In this document: positions 34,972 through 43,298 of the stretch, in pieces | How positions within the stretch are numbered: position 1 is the first letter of the stretch | Layout: the number at the start of each line of letters is the position of its first letter | From: AEGEAN-183 sp045563675 | GTDB taxonomy: Bacteria; Pseudomonadota; Gammaproteobacteria; Magnimaribacterales; Magnimaribacteraceae | Length of the DNA: 64,000 nucleotides | Assembly (NCBI GenBank): GCA_045563675.1 | Contig: JBJLIX010000001.1 | Span: forward strand, 558,001 to 622,000 | Direction of reading: 5' to 3' | Translations under genes and position numbers: made by a program | The notes under the pieces: generated by a model | Databases searched by the model: none | What the model was told of the DNA's origin: nothing | What the model saw: only the letters and a program-made list of their open reading frames with translations

Positions 34972-36182
34972 GTTATTAAGTTTTTTAGGTCTACTGATTG
35001 GTCGCACAGTATATCTGAACTTATTTTTAATTTATTTGCAACAAGCTTTTTAGAAACTAAAAAATCTTTTGAATTATTGACAGAATCTACAGCTAAGAGT
35101 TCGTTATTTTTTAGATAGAAAACCATAAAAGAATTTTCATCTATGGAGCCTCTAATTAAGGTTCTATCATGGTTTCCTGAGATGCCAACAATTTGTAATT
35201 TATGTTCATATTGATCTGACCAAAACCAAGGTACTTGATCATAACTATGCTTTTCTCCCATTAAGTTCAAGGCTACAGTTTTAGCTTGCTCTAAAGCATT
35301 GTGAACTGACTCGAGTCTTAGTCGTTTATTTAAAGATGGATTGGGATGATTTGTGCAATCTCCACAAGCATATATATCTTTATCTTGTGTCTGGCCATGC
35401 TCATTAACAACTATCCCATTACTGCATTCTAAGTTACAAGATTCAGCTATCTCCTGATTTGGTAAAATACCGGCTCCAATAATAACTCCATCTGCTTTCA
35501 AGGGATCACCATTAGAGCATATTACTTTTTCAACACTCTCTTCACCTTCAAATTTAACCAGAGCCGAATTTAAAATAATTTTTACTCCTTTAGAGGTGTG
35601 TAGATTATAAAAATATTCTGAAATTATAGGGTCAACAGTTCTATTCATCACACGATCAGCCATTTCTATAACAGTAACGTCTAAGCCTTTTTCTGCAGCT
35701 ACAGCAGCTACTTCTAAACCAATATAACCAGCCCCTACGATTACTAACTTTTTACCTGACTTAAGATATTTCTTTATCGTATTTGCGTCATCTAGGGTTC
35801 TCAGGTAGTTGATATTTTTTAGCTCAGATCCTTCAACTTCTATTCTTCTTACTCTGCTTCCAGTAGCTAAAATTAATTTCTTATATTTTATATTTTCACC
35901 ATTTTCTAGTGACACAGTATTTTTCTCTCTATTTATAGATATAGCTTTTGTAGATTTAATTACCTTAACCTTTTCTTTAATAAAAAATTCTTCTGGTTTC
36001 ATAAAAACTCTTTCTACAGGGACTTCATCTGAAAGATAGTCTTTAGAAAGAGGGGGTCGTTGGTAGGGCAAATGACTCTCTTCTCCTATAAGAGTAATAG
36101 GATTATTAAACCCCCCTTTCCTGAGAGCTATTATGCATTGAGCTGCAGATTGACCAGCTCCAACAATAACTATTTCATTCAT
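34968..36182 (-). CDS. FAD-dependent ferredoxin/rubredoxin reductase
   Basis: This 404-residue flavoprotein has the FAD dinucleotide fold (IVIVGAGQSAAQCIIALRKG), PYQRPPLSKDYL, a second NADH fold (KLVIVGAGYIGLEVAAVAAE) and YACGDCTNHPN. These are the marks of putidaredoxin- and rhodocoxin-type reductases, which feed electrons from NADH to a [2Fe-2S] ferredoxin or rubredoxin serving P450s and hydroxylases. No ferredoxin or oxygenase is adjacent. The rubredoxin at 58259 is a candidate partner. It overlaps hspQ by 4 bases downstream. Confidence 0.9.
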   Translation of the reverse strand: MNEIVIVGAGQSAAQCIIALRKGGFNNPITLIGEESHLPYQRPPLSKDYLSDEVPVERVFMKPEEFFIKEKVKVIKSTKAISINREKNTVSLENGENIKYKKLILATGSRVRRIEVEGSELKNINYLRTLDDANTIKKYLKSGKKLVIVGAGYIGLEVAAVAAEKGLDVTVIEMADRVMNRTVDPIISEYFYNLHTSKGVKIILNSALVKFEGEESVEKVICSNGDPLKADGVIIGAGILPNQEIAESCNLECSNGIVVNEHGQTQDKDIYACGDCTNHPNPSLNKRLRLESVHNALEQAKTVALNLMGEKHSYDQVPWFWSDQYEHKLQIVGISGNHDRTLIRGSIDENSFMVFYLKNNELLAVDSVNNSKDFLVSKKLVANKLKISSDILCDQSVDLKNLIT

Positions 36183-36254
36183 AATAGAAAATACTCGATT
36201 ATTATCCTAAATAGAAATAAAGTTTACATTTAATTTCCAATAAGTGAGGACTAA

Positions 36255-36539
36255 ATGATAGGAATAATTGCGACCATGAAAATTAAGGAAGGCACAAATG
36301 AAGATTTTGAAGAAGTAGCTTCAAGATTACAAAGTGCAGTTACTGAAAATGAACCTGGTGTTGTTTATTACGATTGGTATAAAGGTGGAGACGATACAAC
36401 ATACGTAGTTTTGGAACGCTATGAATCTCAGGATGCCTTAGATGCTCATGGTCAAACAGATCACATGAAGAGCATTGGTGGAGAAATGGGTCAATATATG
36501 GCTGGACGTCCTGAAGTTACTATCCTAAAGAGTATCTAG
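36255..36539 (+). CDS. Antibiotic biosynthesis monooxygenase (ABM) domain protein
   Basis: The 94-residue single-domain protein has the dimeric alpha/beta-barrel ABM pattern: GIIATMKIKEGTNEDFEEVA at the start, EPGVVYYDWYKGGDDTTYVV in the middle, and ERYESQDALDAHGQTDHMK with conserved Glu and His. Such small proteins include quinol monooxygenases (YgiN) and uncharacterised oxidoreductases. The substrate is unknown. It stands alone between the reductase (divergent) and zapE (convergent, with adjoining stop codons). Confidence 0.87.
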   Translation: MIGIIATMKIKEGTNEDFEEVASRLQSAVTENEPGVVYYDWYKGGDDTTYVVLERYESQDALDAHGQTDHMKSIGGEMGQYMAGRPEVTILKSI

Positions 36540-37598
36540 TTAAGACAAGTGAGGTAAGGAAAGGAATTCTCTCGACTTCATTTCTTCAAGTCTGCTAAGA
36601 GCTCTTTCAATGGGTTTCAACAACTTAGACCCTGAATAGATCTCTTTTATATTTTTTTCTGAAGAAATTATAAGATTAACTTTTCTTTCATAACATTCAT
36701 CGATAAGAGCAATAAATCTTCTAGTCTCATTTTCCTTTGACTCTGTAAGATGTGGTATGTCAGATATCAAAAGGGTATGGAATTCCTTACTAATTTCTAT
36801 GTAGTCTTTTGAGCTTCTTGGACCTTCACAAATTTCATTAAAGTAAAACCAAGCGACACCTTGAGAGAGTTTCTTGGTATTAATATTTCTACCTAAAATT
36901 TCTATGGTTTGAGCAAGCTTGATCTCACCTTGAGCAAGCGAATTAAAGTGCTTCGATAGTATTTCATCAGTTTCTTTAGATCCTGAGATAAGTTGAATTT
37001 TTTCTTGTTCAAGATTTCTTAGCCTATAATCTTGAGAGGTTTTTAGTTCATAGATCTGGCAGTGTTTTTTTATAGATTCAATAGCAGGATAAAATCTATC
37101 TCTATGGAGACCACCTTCATATAAAAATTCAGGGTGTATATTAGAAGTTGCCACTAGTGGTATTCCTACTTCAAATAATCTATCTAAAAATCTAGCCAAC
37201 ATCATTGCATCGCCAATATCCTCCACAAAGAACTCATCAAAACATAAAACATCAGCTTCTCTTGCTAGTTTTTCAACTATCCTTTTAATTGGGTCTTCTT
37301 GTCTTGTCATACGATTCATATCGTTATGAAGGTTTTGCATAAATCTATGGAAGTGAAGCCTCACTTTGTTTGAAGTTTCTAAACTTTGGAAAAAAATATC
37401 CATGAGTTGGGTTTTACCAGAACCGACTGACCCATAGATGTATAGTCCATCAAGGGGTTTTTTAGTAAACCACGATCTAGATCTAATAGTAACTTTTTCT
37501 TGTAGACGGTCTAATTCAACCAGTAATTTCTTTTGGGCAGAATCATCTATTAATTTTTCATTAGAAACCAAATCTTCATGTATTTGTGAAGGTTTCAA
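36540..37598 (-). CDS. zapE: Cell division ATPase ZapE (AFG1 family)
   Basis: This 352-residue AAA-type ATPase has Walker A GLYIYGSVGSGKTQLMDIFF (about 51-70), Walker B VLCFDEFFVEDIGDAMML, and sensor-like LVATSNIHPEFLYEGG. The C-terminal SRLEEMKSREFL completes the AFG1/ZapE form. In E. coli ZapE associates with the Z ring and is needed under low oxygen or high temperature; the mitochondrial homologue handles respiratory proteins. The size is close to the family (about 365-375). Confidence 0.93.
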   Translation of the reverse strand: MKPSQIHEDLVSNEKLIDDSAQKKLLVELDRLQEKVTIRSRSWFTKKPLDGLYIYGSVGSGKTQLMDIFFQSLETSNKVRLHFHRFMQNLHNDMNRMTRQEDPIKRIVEKLAREADVLCFDEFFVEDIGDAMMLARFLDRLFEVGIPLVATSNIHPEFLYEGGLHRDRFYPAIESIKKHCQIYELKTSQDYRLRNLEQEKIQLISGSKETDEILSKHFNSLAQGEIKLAQTIEILGRNINTKKLSQGVAWFYFNEICEGPRSSKDYIEISKEFHTLLISDIPHLTESKENETRRFIALIDECYERKVNLIISSEKNIKEIYSGSKLLKPIERALSRLEEMKSREFLSLPHLS

Positions 37599-37622
37599 AG
37601 AAATTCCTGTTTTTACTTAGAT

Positions 37623-38039
37623 TTAGGTTTCAGGGTTTTTAGTAAAGCTATGCAGAGTATCGTCTACGGGAGACCAGGGTCTTGCACTAGAGCTCCAGAA
37701 ATTAGAATCTATTTTTAGCCAAGAGGAATCATCTAAGCCTCCTGCCTTTATTAGCCTTAAGCCTTCTACTTCCTCTATTAAACTTAATAAAGGGGAACCG
37801 CATTTATCACAGAAACCTCTACTAATGTGGCTTCCATCAGTACCGGTAACTGTATAAAACTTTAATTCCCCTTTAATTTCTATGGCTTCTTCAGGAACCA
37901 TAATAATTGTAGCTTTACCTGAACCTGTTGATTTTTGACAATCTGTACAATGACAATGGCTTGCAGATATTACTGAAGACTCACTAAAGCTATAACTTAT
38001 ATCTCCACATAAACAGCTGCCCGTTTTTTTTTTCTTCAT
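37623..38039 (-). CDS. GFA (glutathione-dependent formaldehyde-activating-like) zinc protein
   Basis: This 138-residue Mss4-fold protein has Cys pairs GSCLCGD (about 7-13), SHCHCTDCQKSTGSG (about 32-46) and FCDKCGSPL (about 95), which should bind two zinc ions. GFA proteins were named for glutathione-formaldehyde chemistry, but most remain uncharacterised. It overlaps the upstream DUF1295 gene by 4 bases, implying an operon of DUF1295 then GFA. zapE follows 24 bases later. Confidence 0.88.
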   Translation of the reverse strand: MKKKKTGSCLCGDISYSFSESSVISASHCHCTDCQKSTGSGKATIIMVPEEAIEIKGELKFYTVTGTDGSHISRGFCDKCGSPLLSLIEEVEGLRLIKAGGLDDSSWLKIDSNFWSSSARPWSPVDDTLHSFTKNPET

Positions 38040-38923
38040 TCATCGTTTTTCTTTAATTTTTTTTTACCTATTGGAAGTAGAGATGGAGTAGTTTGTTTAT
38101 AAATCTGATAATCTAGATCTTCACCCCATTTTTTATCAGCTCTTCTCTCCAACATACTAATTCCACTAATTCTTGTTAAAAGAATATAAACGAAAATGGG
38201 AGAAATTAAAGTAAGAAGTTGCCATCCTTCCAGTACTGGGAAAGCTATAAGGGTAATTCCTAACCATAAACTAATTTCGCCATAGTAATTAGGATGTCTA
38301 GAAAACCTCCAAAGCCCTTCATCAATAAACTTACCTTCATTTTCTTTTTTGGATTTAAATTTAGTCTTTTGGTTATCCGCAACAACTTCGACAATAAAGC
38401 CTTCAAGCCAAAGAATTACTCCAATTAATGCAAACCATCCTAAGGGAACGACTTTAGAAGATGTCATAGCCGCTAATCCAGCCGCCATGGTAATAAAAAC
38501 CCAAAGCCCCCCAAGGGTCCAGGTAAATAAGTACCACAAAAACCTAGTTTTCATTACTGTAAATCTGTTGTCTTTGCCCTCTCTTTTAACTCTAGAAAAA
38601 AGAAAATATCCTAGTCTTAAAGCCCAAATTATAATGAATACTCCAATTAAGATTGACCTTACATCTAACTCACTTAGGGCTAAGAAAGTAAAAAGAACTA
38701 TCGATATGTAAGAAGCAGAACCTGTTAAGTCAAAGTAATGTTCCGTTTGGTAAATATAAGAGGGTATAAAAATTATCCAATGAAGCAAAAACCCTATAGA
38801 CGCAGCAATTGCAAAAGAGGGGATCCCATAATAAGAAATAGACCCCATGCTTCCCGCAGTAGCAATAGAAACTCCTATAAGAAGGCAGGCTAAAATAGAT
38901 AAAATTGAGGCTTTGTTGCTCAT
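38036..38923 (-). CDS. DUF1295 membrane protein (steroid 5-alpha-reductase/ICMT-like)
   Basis: The 295-residue protein has about eight hydrophobic helices and the DUF1295 signature LWRFSRHPNYYGEISLWLGI (about 207-226), plus WALRLGYFLFSRVKREGKDN. DUF1295 proteins resemble steroid 5-alpha reductases and isoprenylcysteine or phospholipid methyltransferases; their reactions are unknown. The RHPNY motif is shared with the N-terminal half of the Psd fusion at 15769-17388. Translationally coupled to a GFA zinc protein downstream. Confidence 0.9.
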   Translation of the reverse strand: MSNKASILSILACLLIGVSIATAGSMGSISYYGIPSFAIAASIGFLLHWIIFIPSYIYQTEHYFDLTGSASYISIVLFTFLALSELDVRSILIGVFIIIWALRLGYFLFSRVKREGKDNRFTVMKTRFLWYLFTWTLGGLWVFITMAAGLAAMTSSKVVPLGWFALIGVILWLEGFIVEVVADNQKTKFKSKKENEGKFIDEGLWRFSRHPNYYGEISLWLGITLIAFPVLEGWQLLTLISPIFVYILLTRISGISMLERRADKKWGEDLDYQIYKQTTPSLLPIGKKKLKKNDE

Positions 38924-38988
38924 TTGATTCTCCCTCTATTAATTTAAGTAAGGTATTGTATTGTATAAATGTAAAGATTAAGACTTTT

Positions 38989-39504
38989 ATGGATCTAAAA
39001 AAATATATTAATTCGATTAAAGATTGGCCCCAAGAAGGCATCAACTTTAAGGATATTTCTCCTATTCTGGCTAACCCAAAAATTTTTAGAGAGAGCATTA
39101 AGAAGATGTGTAATCTAATTAATGAAAGACCACAGATGATTGCCGGAGTTGATGCTAGAGGTTTCATCTTCGCTTCCGCAATGGCTGAGAGCTTAAATAC
39201 TGGAATGTTGATGCTAAGAAAAAAAGGAAAACTACCTCCTCCTAAAATAGATATTAAATATGAACTTGAATATGGTTCTGACATATTAGAAATTAAGGAA
39301 GCTCAAACCAAAGGCACAGAAATAATTTTAGTTGACGATGTCCTTGCTACTGGCGGAACCATATCCTCAGCTTGTAACTTATGTATCAAAGCAGGTTATA
39401 AAGTAAAACAGGCTCTGGTGTTCATTGATTTAGTTAATGCTCATGCTGAACAATTAACTTTATCTAATGGCATTAAGGTTGAAAGCTTGATTCAGCTAGA
39501 TTGA
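38989..39504 (+). CDS. apt: Adenine phosphoribosyltransferase Apt
   Basis: The ATG at 38989 is used because the protein then starts MDLKKYINSIKDWPQEGINF, matching the Apt N-terminus, and is 171 residues, near the usual 170-180. It has GVDARGFIFASAMAESLNTG and the PRPP-binding IILVDDVLATGGTISSACNL. It salvages adenine to AMP. The gene ends within the convergent nucleosidase gene (9-base overlap); that enzyme family releases adenine, so the two may be functionally linked. Confidence 0.93.
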   Translation: MDLKKYINSIKDWPQEGINFKDISPILANPKIFRESIKKMCNLINERPQMIAGVDARGFIFASAMAESLNTGMLMLRKKGKLPPPKIDIKYELEYGSDILEIKEAQTKGTEIILVDDVLATGGTISSACNLCIKAGYKVKQALVFIDLVNAHAEQLTLSNGIKVESLIQLD

Positions 39505-40059
39505 CTTATCAATAAGAAATTCAGAAAAGGCTTTTCCTGCTTTCTTTACGTTTTCAGTAAAATCTTTCGCAGCACTTTGGTTGGCATAATCTGAAATGTA
39601 TTTGAAGCAGGCAAAGGGGACAGATTCTTGATAACAGACTTTAGCTATAGCATATGCTTCCATGTCAACAACATCAGCTTCTAAACCAACGTTTGAATCG
39701 ACAAAAGAGTCTCCAGTAGCGCAAATCAAGTTCAAATTTATAGTGTTTATAGGATGGTCTGCTATCTCTATAATCTTAGGTGGATCTTCTTCGAAAGGAG
39801 TCTGCCCTAACTCAACTCCCAAAGGCCTTGAATCCATGTCTCGCTGAATAAAAAACTTACAATCAACCAATCCAGAGATATTGGTATTCAGAGAGCCTGC
39901 TGTGCCGAAATTTATAATTAAGTCAGGTTTGTCTTCTTTGATTGTTCTTAAGGTTGATAAGGCGGCATTAACCTTTCCAACGCCTGTATGTTTAATCTCA
40001 TATTCAGTTTTTAAAGAATATGTTTCTTCCTTAATTGCAGATAAGATAATTACTTTCAT
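39496..40059 (-). CDS. MTA/SAH nucleosidase-like purine nucleosidase
   Basis: This 187-residue phosphorylase/nucleosidase-fold protein has LIINFGTAGSLN (about 50) and the nucleoside-recognition loop EADVVDMEAYAIAKVCYQES with the purine-site Asp downstream (YISDYANQSA). MtnN removes adenine from methylthioadenosine and S-adenosylhomocysteine. It is shorter than typical MtnN (about 230), and DMEAYA is a variant of the usual EMEGAA, so the substrate might be another purine nucleoside. Its neighbour apt would recycle the adenine released. Confidence 0.8.
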   Translation of the reverse strand: MKVIILSAIKEETYSLKTEYEIKHTGVGKVNAALSTLRTIKEDKPDLIINFGTAGSLNTNISGLVDCKFFIQRDMDSRPLGVELGQTPFEEDPPKIIEIADHPINTINLNLICATGDSFVDSNVGLEADVVDMEAYAIAKVCYQESVPFACFKYISDYANQSAAKDFTENVKKAGKAFSEFLIDKSI

Positions 40060-40129
40060 GATGTAGTAAGTACAACTTGAAGATTATACAAAACGAAATC
40101 TAATTTGTTATAAAAGAAGAGAGGGGATT

Positions 40130-40387
40130 ATGTTTGAAATAAATTTATTTAATACCGCACAAATTTTAGACCAAGGTATAGCAATAATAGGCACTTTCTT
40201 GTTAACTAGCTTAAGTGCCAAAACAAGAATGTATGGATTTATAGCTTTTTTATTAGTAAATATTCCCGGTGTATATTTATTGGTCGTAACTGAGTTGTGG
40301 TGGATATTAGCCGTTACACCTGTGTGGTTGTATTTAAACTACAGAGGTTTTATTAATAATTACAGAGAACAGAAGGTTCCGTCTTAA
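40130..40387 (+). CDS. Small membrane protein (85 aa), unknown function
   Basis: The protein has two or three hydrophobic segments (about 10-30, 33-53 and 54-70) and a basic C-terminal tail. A purine-rich GAGAGGGG sequence 6 bases upstream of the ATG is a strong ribosome site, which supports it as a real gene. Its stop is next to the convergent fadB-like stop. I recognise no family; the composition resembles small inner-membrane proteins of unknown role. Confidence 0.65.
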   Translation: MFEINLFNTAQILDQGIAIIGTFLLTSLSAKTRMYGFIAFLLVNIPGVYLLVVTELWWILAVTPVWLYLNYRGFINNYREQKVPS

Positions 40388-40388
40388 G

Positions 40389-42464
40389 CTAAGCAAAAAT
40401 ATTAATATTATCTTTAACTACTTTTTCTAAATACGGAGAAGGTGCAAATTCAGGACCAAGTTCTTTCTCCATTTTATTTAACCAATCTAGAACTTTATCA
40501 AACCCAACAAGACTACCGTAAAACATAGGTCCACCTTCATAGATTGGCCAGCCATAACCATTAATCCAAACTATATCTATGTCGCTAGCCCGTATAGCCA
40601 TACCTTCATCTAATATTTTGAATCCTTCATTAATCATGGGATATAGACATCTTTCTAATATTTCTTCTTTGCTAATGTCCCTTAAGCGTATCTGCCTAGC
40701 CTCTGCAAAGTTCCTAATAATAGATTCAACCTCTGGATCAGGTGATTTAACCCTATTCTCATCATATAAATAAAAACCTTTTCCAGATTTTTGTCCTAGA
40801 CGGCCTGCTTCACAAAGAACATCTCTTAAGGTTTCGCCCTTTGAAGTTTCTTTACTCCACCCAATATCAAGTCCAGCCAGGTCCGACATGGCAAAAGGGC
40901 CCATAGGAAATCCGAAATCAAAGAGAGCATCATCTATATCCCAAGGTAAGGCACCTTCAAGTATTAATTTATTAGCCTCTCTTTGCCTCTGTGCAAGAAT
41001 TCGATTACCTACAAATCCAGGACAAACGCCTACAACGGCAGCTATCTTGCCTATCCTTTTAGCAATTGACATGGAACTAGCGACGACTGATTTGGAAGTC
41101 TTTTCTCCTCTAACTATTTCTAATAGTCTCATGACATTAGCAGGACTAAAGAAGTGAAGGCCTATAACATCTTCTGGCCTTTTTGTTTCTGCAGCTATCT
41201 CATTCACATTAAGGGCTGAGGTATTAGAGGCAAGAATGGCTCCTTGTTTAGCTATACCATCAAGTTTATTGAAGATTTCTTTTTTTAACTTCATGTTTTC
41301 AAAAACCGCTTCGATAATAAGGTCCTGTGTGTTCAATGCTTCAACAGACAACTCACCGGTTATTAACCCCATTCTTGTTTCCACATCTTCCATAGAGATC
41401 CTTCCCTTATTTGCTGTGTTCTCGTAGTTTTTTCTAATAACTGCTAAGCCCTTATCTAATCTCTCTTGATTCTGTTCAACTATCGTTACAGGAATTCCTA
41501 CATTAGCGAAATTCATGGATATACCACCCCCCATAGTTCCGGCTCCAATGACCCCAACAGAATTTATCTCACTCACTTCAGTTTCTCGTGGGATATCAGG
41601 AATCTTATTAACTTGTCTTTCTGAGAAGAAAATATACCTTTGAGCTGCTGACTGAGTTCCTGTAATCAGTTTAGTAAAAAGATCCCGCTCAACTTTTAAG
41701 CCTTCATCAAAAGGCTTGTTGACAGCTGCCTCAATGCATTGAATATTATATTCGGGTGCTAAAAACCCTCTGGTTCTTCTAGCAATCGACTTCCTAAAGT
41801 CTGCAAATAATTCTTCATTGCCTTTGTCTGCCTTAATGTTTTCTTCATTATCTCTGATTTTAACCAGAGGCCTGCTTTCTGCAACTATCGTAGTTGCAAA
41901 TTTAATAGCATCCGCTAAAAGAGTATTTTCATTAGCCAGTTCATCAATTAATCCTATTTCTAGACATTGTTTTGCTGGAACATGCTGTCCAGAAGTAACC
42001 ATCTCTAAAGCTTTTTGGGCACCTACTATTCTAGGAAGGCGCTGCGTTCCTCCGGCACCAGGAAGCAAACCAAGATTTACCTCAGGTAAACCGCACCTAG
42101 CTGAAGGAATGGCAATGCGATAGTGACAAGTTAAAGCTACTTCTAAACCTCCACCTAAAGCAGTTCCATGAATTGCTGAGATAACAGGCTTAGGAGAGTC
42201 TTCTATCATATCTTGGACTTCAAAGAGTGAAGGGCCTTTTGGATCCTGTCCAAATTCTGTTATATCGGCACCTGCAATAAATGTTCTACCTTTGCAGATC
42301 AGGACAATCGCCTTAGCATTATCATCTTCTACAGCTTGCTTAACGCCTAAATGCAAACCCTCTCTTACATTAGCGGAGAGCGCATTAACAGGAGGCGAGT
42401 CTAATGTTATTACTGCTATATTTGATTCCACTTCAAAACTAGTTACTTCATTGATTACAGACAT
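40389..42464 (-). CDS. Bifunctional enoyl-CoA hydratase / 3-hydroxyacyl-CoA dehydrogenase (FadB/FadJ type)
   Basis: This 691-residue fatty-acid beta-oxidation enzyme has an N-terminal crotonase domain (GRTFIAGADITEF, HGTALGGGLEVALTCHYRIA, LPEVNLGLLPGAGGTQRLPR) and a C-terminal NAD-binding hydroxyacyl-CoA dehydrogenase (VGVIGAGTMGGGISMNFANV, GLHFFSPANVMRLLEIVRG). It hydrates enoyl-CoA and oxidises the 3-hydroxyacyl-CoA. It resembles the peroxisomal-type multifunctional enzymes, shorter than FadB (729). The thiolase partner is not adjacent. The acyl-CoA dehydrogenase and dienoyl-CoA isomerase-like genes are elsewhere in the window. Confidence 0.92.
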   Translation of the reverse strand: MSVINEVTSFEVESNIAVITLDSPPVNALSANVREGLHLGVKQAVEDDNAKAIVLICKGRTFIAGADITEFGQDPKGPSLFEVQDMIEDSPKPVISAIHGTALGGGLEVALTCHYRIAIPSARCGLPEVNLGLLPGAGGTQRLPRIVGAQKALEMVTSGQHVPAKQCLEIGLIDELANENTLLADAIKFATTIVAESRPLVKIRDNEENIKADKGNEELFADFRKSIARRTRGFLAPEYNIQCIEAAVNKPFDEGLKVERDLFTKLITGTQSAAQRYIFFSERQVNKIPDIPRETEVSEINSVGVIGAGTMGGGISMNFANVGIPVTIVEQNQERLDKGLAVIRKNYENTANKGRISMEDVETRMGLITGELSVEALNTQDLIIEAVFENMKLKKEIFNKLDGIAKQGAILASNTSALNVNEIAAETKRPEDVIGLHFFSPANVMRLLEIVRGEKTSKSVVASSMSIAKRIGKIAAVVGVCPGFVGNRILAQRQREANKLILEGALPWDIDDALFDFGFPMGPFAMSDLAGLDIGWSKETSKGETLRDVLCEAGRLGQKSGKGFYLYDENRVKSPDPEVESIIRNFAEARQIRLRDISKEEILERCLYPMINEGFKILDEGMAIRASDIDIVWINGYGWPIYEGGPMFYGSLVGFDKVLDWLNKMEKELGPEFAPSPYLEKVVKDNINIFA

Positions 42465-42548
42465 TCCTCTACTCCGTTTTTTTAATTATCTTCAAATTAC
42501 TTTAGCTCATGATTAGGTTAAATAAAATATGAAAAGAAAATATTTACT

Positions 42549-43286
42549 CTAAAGTATGACTTCATCTCCACTCTTATAAAGAATTTTAGGACCATTTTCT
42601 AAAAAATAATCTTTTTGTTTTGAGTCAATAAATAATATTTTTCTAATAAGGCCTTCTAATAAAAAGGGATTAGTGCCAGTAGCCATAAGTTTTTTTGCCC
42701 CCAGTAAAGCAGTAACCTCTATAGCTTTCTCTAAATTCATTGAAAGTTTCAAAATTCCAAATAACTTAACTGATTCAACAGTAATTAGGGCAACATTACA
42801 TGACTTATTAAGTCTTCTTAAGAGATTCATATCTGCTATATGGCTTTCTTGAAACAGTCTTTTGCCTTGTTTATTTTCCAGGTAAAAACAAAATGAAGAC
42901 CAGTTGTAAGGAAATCCAGACGGGTAGGGCAATAGTTTGAAGGGACCTATTTCAATTGGGCTATCTTTTACACAGATTATCTTATTTTGAATTCCTTTTT
43001 TACTTAGTATCTTTTTTGCTCTAAAAGTAGTGAAGATGAGAACGTCTCTACCTAGTTTTTTTATGCTCGGTAAATGCAGATGATCTACAAAAGGGGCTGT
43101 GATAATAACAGCTTTAACTTTATTCAGTTCTTCTTCACTTAAACAGCAAGATTCTTTTCTATCCCTTTGAAAAAAAAAAGAAGAATGGGGATTTAGCTTT
43201 TTATCTAGCCAAGGGTCTACTAAAACAGAGAAATTATCTTCTTCAATAAACCAAGTTTGATAATCGTCTGCTTTTACAACTCTCAT
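42549..43286 (-). CDS. Metallo-beta-lactamase-fold protein with degenerate metal motif
   Basis: This 245-residue protein is of the UlaG-like metallo-beta-lactamase type: it starts MRVVKADDYQTWFIEEDNFS and has VLVDPWLDKK. The canonical THxHxDH motif appears as ITAPFVDHLHLPSI (about 61-74): the DHLH part is kept, but the first two His are replaced. Metal binding may be altered or lost. The function is unknown. It lies 12 bases downstream of the proline iminopeptidase on the same strand. Confidence 0.72.
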   Translation of the reverse strand: MRVVKADDYQTWFIEEDNFSVLVDPWLDKKLNPHSSFFFQRDRKESCCLSEEELNKVKAVIITAPFVDHLHLPSIKKLGRDVLIFTTFRAKKILSKKGIQNKIICVKDSPIEIGPFKLLPYPSGFPYNWSSFCFYLENKQGKRLFQESHIADMNLLRRLNKSCNVALITVESVKLFGILKLSMNLEKAIEVTALLGAKKLMATGTNPFLLEGLIRKILFIDSKQKDYFLENGPKILYKSGDEVIL

Positions 43287-43298
43287 GGAATTTTAAGA

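Noticed and set aside
38730..39284. A 184-residue minus-strand frame over apt and the DUF1295 start
   Set aside because: It lies antisense to apt and out of frame with DUF1295, with no recognisable protein content.
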